Shown here: piece by piece, positions 59,201 through 64,000 of the stretch
How the letters are laid out: every line of letters starts with the position of its first letter
Position numbering within the stretch: position 1 is the first letter of the stretch
DNA from: Anastrepha obliqua
Lineage: Eukaryota > Arthropoda > Insecta > Diptera > Tephritidae
Direction: 5' to 3'
DNA length: 64,000 bases
NCBI RefSeq assembly: GCF_027943255.1
Contig: NC_072892.1
Coordinates: 17,569,792-17,633,791 of the forward strand
Translations under genes and position numbers: made by a program
The notes under the pieces: generated by a model
What the model was told of the DNA's origin: nothing
The model's database searches: none
What the model saw: the letters and a program-made list of their open reading frames with translations, nothing else

Positions 59201-61071
59201 TTAATGTATAAACGTGCATTGCTCGGCCGAAAGGGGGCATCCATCCGGGTGATGTAGATGAAAGAAGCAAGCACGTTTTTTGACAGTTTGTTTCTTAGCC
59301 TTCGCTTTAGATGGATTGTGGACTTGTGGTTTTTTTATTCCGACAAAGTCTTTCCCTAGAAACTCAAATATTTCATGCTTGTTTCGAAGTAAAGTTTTTA
59401 TGCCACCGCATTCAGCTTTAATATTTCGCAAGTCACCACTATCTAAATTCTGGACAATCTCACACATACGTAAACGGTTCCCCGTCCGCCACTTATTACC
59501 TTTGCCATTGTCGACAAATGTTTTCTTGTCTGGATCAGACAAAAGCCGATGAAATATTTTCAAAACTAATGAATCTATAATATTCTTATCTAGTTGAGTG
59601 CAGTTGCGTACTGCTTCATGTCTGTCACGCAATTTAACTTCCGAACTTGATGAGATATTTCCAAATTTCAGTTGTTCCTGCTGGACAAACTCTGTTATCT
59701 CCTCTAGAATTCTCCCGTAGTCGTCCTGTGACTGTGTGCGCTCAGTTCCTATCAAAGCTAAACGCTTTGTACTGGGAATTTTTAAACGATCTTTCAGCGT
59801 TGCATACCCACATTTTTGCGAAATAATTTGTAAATAAGCGTAAAAATCTTGGTATACACTAATACTCGTTTTGCGACGTTGAAACTTTGCACCGGATAGC
59901 TCGTAGGCACAACAAGGAAGAAGAAAGTACCGCATTTGGTAGCCACTAGTGGCAGCTAAAACAGGAAGCCATGGAGAAAGTTCGTCAGAGTGATTACCGA
60001 TCAGCCAATCTACATCTTCGGGCAACCTAAATTTATGCGGTTCAATTGTTTGCTCCATTAGTCTGGTTGTTTTTGGATAACAGGACCAAATTTTGCGTGC
60101 TCTCACATCGTAGCCATAACCATTGAAACCTTCTTCGGATAATAAATATACTAATAAACCATTCCCACATCCCAAATCAGCAAACCCGTTTGGCGCACCA
60201 ACACGTTGCCATAGGCAAATTAAATACGCAGCTATTGCCAAGTCTTCGTAAATGAACTTCAGAGGATCGGTAGATTCGTTTGCCGTGTTCCAACACTAGA
60301 AATATATATGTAATTGTTTAGTTAGGTAAGCATTGCAGTTCATATCCGATTTTCTTACTTCAAGTGCTTTTGCAGCATATTTGGATTTAAGCATTTTGTA
60401 AAGTTCATTGTAACTTTCCAAGTCCACTAATTGCAGGGATCTGGCGTATTTCGGCACCTCCGCACAGCCGGAAGCATTCACACTTGGATTTGTGCACCAC
60501 TTTAATAGTTTTGGTTTCAGTACGAAGTCACTCCATCCTTCGCTTTTGTCGGATATATCACGACGACTGTGCGCATTGACTAATAGTTTGCCGTTCACAA
60601 ACTTAACTGAAAAATTATCCAAACCCTCGTAGTGGAATTCACACGTATACGTTTTGTTAACAAAATCTAATCAAATGGTTATATTGAAAATCTTTTCAAA
60701 AAGCAAATGTAGATTGGCATACCTATTTTACCCACGGCATCGATATTCTTGTGCATTTTTTTTGTCAGAAACTTGAAAAAAATTAGTAATCCTTCACATT
60801 CTATAAGTTCATATTCTGACGTTCCCATCTTATGAAGAACTGACTCCATATCAGCTTCCGTGATTTCATGGACCGCATCCTCCGCATGATGACAAAATCT
60901 CCCTATATCTTGCAACTGATAGTCTTTTTCCCAGAATTTTTCAATTCCGTGGTCTACTTGGAGCACTTTACTTATTATACAAGCAAATATTTTCCTATTA
61001 ATTGCATGATAATTTCGAATTAATATCAGCACACCAGTCCAAAATTGCTTCTCCGCAAGGTCGCCGTCCAT
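59201..61071 (-). CDS. TRMT44: TRMT44: tRNA (uracil-2'-O)-methyltransferase, 580 aa
   Basis: Three exons on the minus strand, 60732-61071, 60359-60666 and 59201-60295, phases 1 and 0. The family (yeast Trm44) methylates the 2'-O of U44 in tRNA-Ser using S-adenosylmethionine. The SAM-binding motif FADLGCGNGLLVYLL is at about residues 254-268, followed by the family signature GYGYDVRARKIWSCYP. TDPLKFIYEDLAIAAYLICL before it is also diagnostic. DVDWLIGNHSDELSPWLPVL and LLPCCAYELSGAKF follow. The protein ends in a CCCH zinc finger (C559, C569, C576, H580 as the last residue). The start was set at MDGDLAEKQFW (61071); upstream frame is open but has no ATG. Confidence 0.9.
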
Positions 61072-61432
61072 CTTTAGGGATGTTCGAAATTGGCTACACA
61101 CAGGCAAACAGTTGTTGGCAAAAAACAGCTGATTGGCTTATATATTGTGAATGTGTTTTTGTTTTTTTTTAAGCAACTAAATTGCTTTTTTTCGATTCTA
61201 CATTTCTACTGTAATACGAATACGAATATAGCATGGCTGCAAAAATTAAATTTATCCATTTAACATTTCAAAACAACAATTTGTATGTATGTATTCAAAT
61301 TTCAAAATTCATCCACCATTGTGAACTGGCAATTTACTCAGATGTCCCTTATGTAATCGCATGAATTATCATAGCGCACCTAGTCAACACTTTGCTAATT
61401 TTTTACTGTAGTTTAGTAAATATTCCCCCGGC
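61072..61432. promoter_or_regulatory. Divergent promoter region TRMT44/BCKDHA
   Basis: The 361 bp between the two start codons must carry both 5' untranslated regions and promoters. No TATA box was recognised. A TATG repeat (61279-61290) and poly-T (61163-61170) are the only notable features. Divergent pairs this close often share a promoter. Confidence 0.5.
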
Positions 61433-63018
61433 ATGTCCTTTATCCGACATACACTGAGATGTGCTACGCGCACCTGTAGCATTAAATGGCAGCAACAAAT
61501 TCTTCGAACAGTAAGTCAAACTTGTGGACTCGTGAAAGTCGCTCATTGATAAGAAATAACACCTTTTAACGCAGATTACAGCTCAGCAATCTATTCAGTA
61601 TAGATGTAGTAGTACGGTGTCAGCTGATGACCCCTCACAATTTCCAGGCGCTAAAGCACCTTTCGTATCAGAATTAAAATTATTGTTGCATACTGACTAT
61701 GAAAATGTGCCTATTTATCGCGTCATGGATAGAGATGGCCTTATTCCTGATGAATCTCAGGATCCTCAACTAAGCAAGGAAGTTGTGCAGAAGATGTTCA
61801 ATGACATGGTTTTGCTAAATACTATGGACAAAATTCTCTACGAATCCCAGCGGCAGGGGCGCATTTCATTTTATATGACAAATTTTGGTGAGGAGGCATC
61901 GCATATTGGAAGTGCAGCTGCATTAGAAATGCGGGATTTGATCTATGGCCAATATCGCGAAGCTGGTGTATTGGTTTGGCGAGGTTTCCGCATCGACCAA
62001 TTCGTGGATCAGTGCTATGGTAACTGTGATGATATCGGACGTGGCAAGCAAATGCCAGTTCATTACGGCAGCAAAGACCTAAACTTTGTAACTATTTCCA
62101 GCCCGTTATGTATGTTTGTATGCACTTAGATCTATATCATTTTTGAATGAAATATTATATCTTATTTAACATAAATTATACAGCGACACAAATGCCTCAA
62201 GCGGTAGGTGCTGCCTATGCGATGAAGTTACGCCCGAACAACGATGCGTGCGTTGTGTGCTACTTTGGAGAAGGAGCGGCTTCTGAAGGTGATGCCCACG
62301 CGGCATTTAACTTCGCAGCAACGCTCAAATGTCCAGTCATATTTTTTTGGTATTACAACAAATCACTTTTTATTTGCGCTTGAATGAAAACCAATAATTT
62401 CAGCCGTAACAATGGATTCGCAATTTCCACCCCTTCGCATGAACAATATAACGGCGACGGAATCGCTGCGCGTGGTCATGGTTATGGCATGGCAACCATT
62501 CGTGTGGATGGGACAGATGTGTTCGCTGTTTACAATGCCATGAAGTTGGCGCGTGAATATGTAATTCGCGAAAACAAACCCGTTATTTTCGAGGCTATGG
62601 CTTATCGGTGGGCTATTGGCTGTGCTCATTTTTTATTCATATAAAACAGAGATTTGTTTATTTTTTTATTTGCAGCGTTGGGCATCATTCAACATCAGAC
62701 GACAGTACAGCTTATAGATCTGCCGAAGAAATTGAAGTATGGAACTCAGTGGAACATCCGATATCTAAGCTGAAGAGTTACATGGTTCGAAAAGGCTGGT
62801 TCAACGAGTCCGAAGAAAAGGAGTTTGTAAAAGATGTGCGTAAAAAAGTTTTAAAACAAATTGGTGTGTCAGAGAAGAAACCTAAACCGAACTGGAAAGA
62901 AATGTTTGAAGGAGTTTATTCTGAAATGCCTGCAAATTTGATCGAACAAATGAAGGAATTGGAAGACCATATTAACAAACATAAGGACCACTATCCGGTG
63001 AAGAGCTTTAAAGTTTAA
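61433..63018 (+). CDS. BCKDHA: BCKDHA: branched-chain 2-oxoacid dehydrogenase E1 alpha, 441 aa
   Basis: Mitochondrial enzyme that decarboxylates the 2-oxoacids of Leu, Ile and Val using thiamine diphosphate, together with E1 beta, E2 and E3. Five exons: 61433-61510, 61575-62109, 62184-62349, 62404-62607 and 62676-63018; all phases join. The N-terminal [18 protein letters not shown] is Arg-rich without acidic residues, as a mitochondrial presequence should be. The thiamine diphosphate motif runs from G233-E-G to N262-N263. The regulatory phosphorylation loop is [14 protein letters not shown] (about 330-343), with Ser333 matching the kinase-controlled site of the human enzyme. [14 protein letters not shown] has Ser where most have Ala. 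Length matches the family. Confidence 0.95.
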
Positions 63019-63254
63019 ACGAATATTTTTACTGGATGTCGGATTTTCTCCCGCAGTCATACAGGTTTTGGTACAACTTATAAGACTAAGAAAGGTGCAT
63101 TTATTAATTTTAAGGAAGTTATTCGAAGCTTACAGGCTTTACACGTTTAGTGTAGTACCTTCAAACTAATACTAAAGCAATAGAGGGTCATTGTTATGCA
63201 GCTGCTTAATAATATACCAATATATTTTGTATTTTTGTAAAATTTTTGAAATGA

Positions 63255-63260
63255 AATAAA
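63255..63260 (+). terminator. Poly(A) signal, probable BCKDHA
   Basis: AATAAA 237 bp after the BCKDHA stop codon, in an AT-rich 3' region. Confidence 0.55.
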
Positions 63261-63573
63261 AAATATGACTACATACATCATAAAACACATAAACTGGCAA
63301 CTAATATATCGTTTCCCACCATCATTTCATGTAAGTATACCAAACAAAGGCCAAATTTAAATAAGTTTAAAACAAAGTAGTTGTTAATATGTAGATCATT
63401 ACAACTCTGGTTGAACGGAATGAATATTTTTGCTGAAAATTTCATCAGCTAATACAGTGTCAAATAAATTGAAAAAAATACACTTTAAAATTTAATAGTA
63501 AACATTTTACTGCAATAATTTAACGTCTTGCAGAGTGCATATTAGTACAAATATATTTCCTCCGCCGGGCAGG

Positions 63574-64000
63574 TTAATTGGTACGCAGTTGATAATCACC
63601 ATTTTGAGTAATATAGCGCACCCAAGGCAGCGCCTGATAACCGCTTTTCTCAATAATTTTCAAATAGCGCACTTGTATGCCCGATGTGGTGAAATAGGGT
63701 ATCTCGAAGCGTACCTGTATCGGTGGTTTCCCCTCATTATTGTCTTCGCTTTCAACGCTTGGCAGACCAAAATGTGCACGCATTAAGTACTCCTTACCGC
63801 CGGGAAATGATTTAATCGTCCATATAATAGCATTTTGCTCTGGCGCGTATTTGCAACTGCCTATTGTTGTTTTAAATTTAGGAGAATCTGCATCTGCCGG
63901 AACGGGAATAACTATCTCAACGTTGTTAGCAGTGGAACGGCGCTTGAATTGCGACTTTGCCTTTATCATGTATTCAACACGGGAATGTGCATGACGTTCA
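63574..64000 (-). CDS. AP-1mu: AP-1 complex mu subunit, C-terminal exon (partial)
   Basis: Medium chain of the AP-1 clathrin adaptor, which sorts tyrosine- and dileucine-signal cargo at the trans-Golgi network and endosomes. Only the last 142 codons are in the window; the frame stays open to the edge (ERHAHSRVEYMIKAKSQFKR upstream of the first ATG). RRSTANNVEI, PVPADADSPKFKT, SFPGGKEYLMRAHFGLPSV, GKPPIQVRFEIPYFTTSGIQ and VRYLKIIEKSGYQALPWVRY ITQNGDYQLRTN are close to metazoan AP-1 mu throughout the mu homology domain and the C-terminus is complete. It converges on BCKDHA, with 555 bp between stop codons. Confidence 0.95.
   Translation of the reverse strand, partial: ERHAHSRVEYMIKAKSQFKRRSTANNVEIVIPVPADADSPKFKTTIGSCKYAPEQNAIIWTIKSFPGGKEYLMRAHFGLPSVESEDNNEGKPPIQVRFEIPYFTTSGIQVRYLKIIEKSGYQALPWVRYITQNGDYQLRTN

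Noticed and set aside
1..64000. CRISPR arrays, operons, rRNA or canonical tRNA genes
   Set aside because: The window is eukaryotic with introns; tandem repeats are mini- or microsatellites, and tRNA-like boxes occur only in the SINE copies.

Overview
The window looks like nuclear DNA of a schizophoran fly, most probably a tephritid fruit fly. That is an inference from AT-rich, intron-bearing insect genes, scattered TATG/CATA microsatellites and repeat families I associate with tephritid genomes; I could not run a search. It has two parts: about 44 kb of gene-poor, transposon-rich DNA (1-45 kb), then a gene-bearing end (45.6-64 kb).

Gene-poor part. It holds remnants and copies of most eukaryotic transposon groups. 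Non-LTR retrotransposons: a Jockey-like tail (60-582), an RT scrap (about 2625-2855), a 5'-truncated copy with a 15-bp target duplication (4019-5289) inserted in a piggyBac-like relic, an R1-clade copy (about 6681-8660) and a 3' scrap (20225-20425). Cut-and-paste elements: an internally deleted mariner-like relic (2150-2498), a long-TIR mariner (8696-9620), a Tc3-like element with an IR/DR layout (about 11014-12602), a TTAA-flanked non-autonomous element (12856-14281), a deleted pogo/Tigger (17344-18774), a Tc1-like relic (about 26845-28169) and an apparently intact hAT element with a complete 606-aa spliced transposase and a perfect 8-bp target duplication (37562-40255). Two short MITEs with related CCAAGG ends (23725-23938, 32312-32518), four tRNA-derived SINE copies and a second hairpin-rich short retroposon family are also present.

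Gene-rich part, left to right: an EcKinase-like gene (minus, 45620-48316, five exons, one GC-AG intron); a second deleted pogo element; a candidate solo LTR; a SINE foldback; a MITE carrying a nested retroposon; RNPS1 (plus, to 58730), whose start codon seems to be split by an intron; TRMT44 (minus, 59201-61071); BCKDHA (plus, 61433-63018); and the 3' end of the AP-1 mu subunit gene (minus, 63574 to beyond the edge). RNPS1 and TRMT44 converge tail to tail with 470 bp between stop codons, TRMT44 and BCKDHA diverge from a 361-bp intergenic region, and BCKDHA and AP-1 mu converge. These genes serve unrelated housekeeping roles: mRNA splicing and exon-junction marking, tRNA methylation, mitochondrial branched-chain amino acid breakdown, and clathrin adaptor traffic.

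The most notable items are the intact hAT transposon, the hairpin-rich (ACA)n-tailed retroposon with exact target duplications, the paired MITEs with 6-7 bp target duplications, the split start codon of RNPS1, and several dated insertion-within-insertion events.
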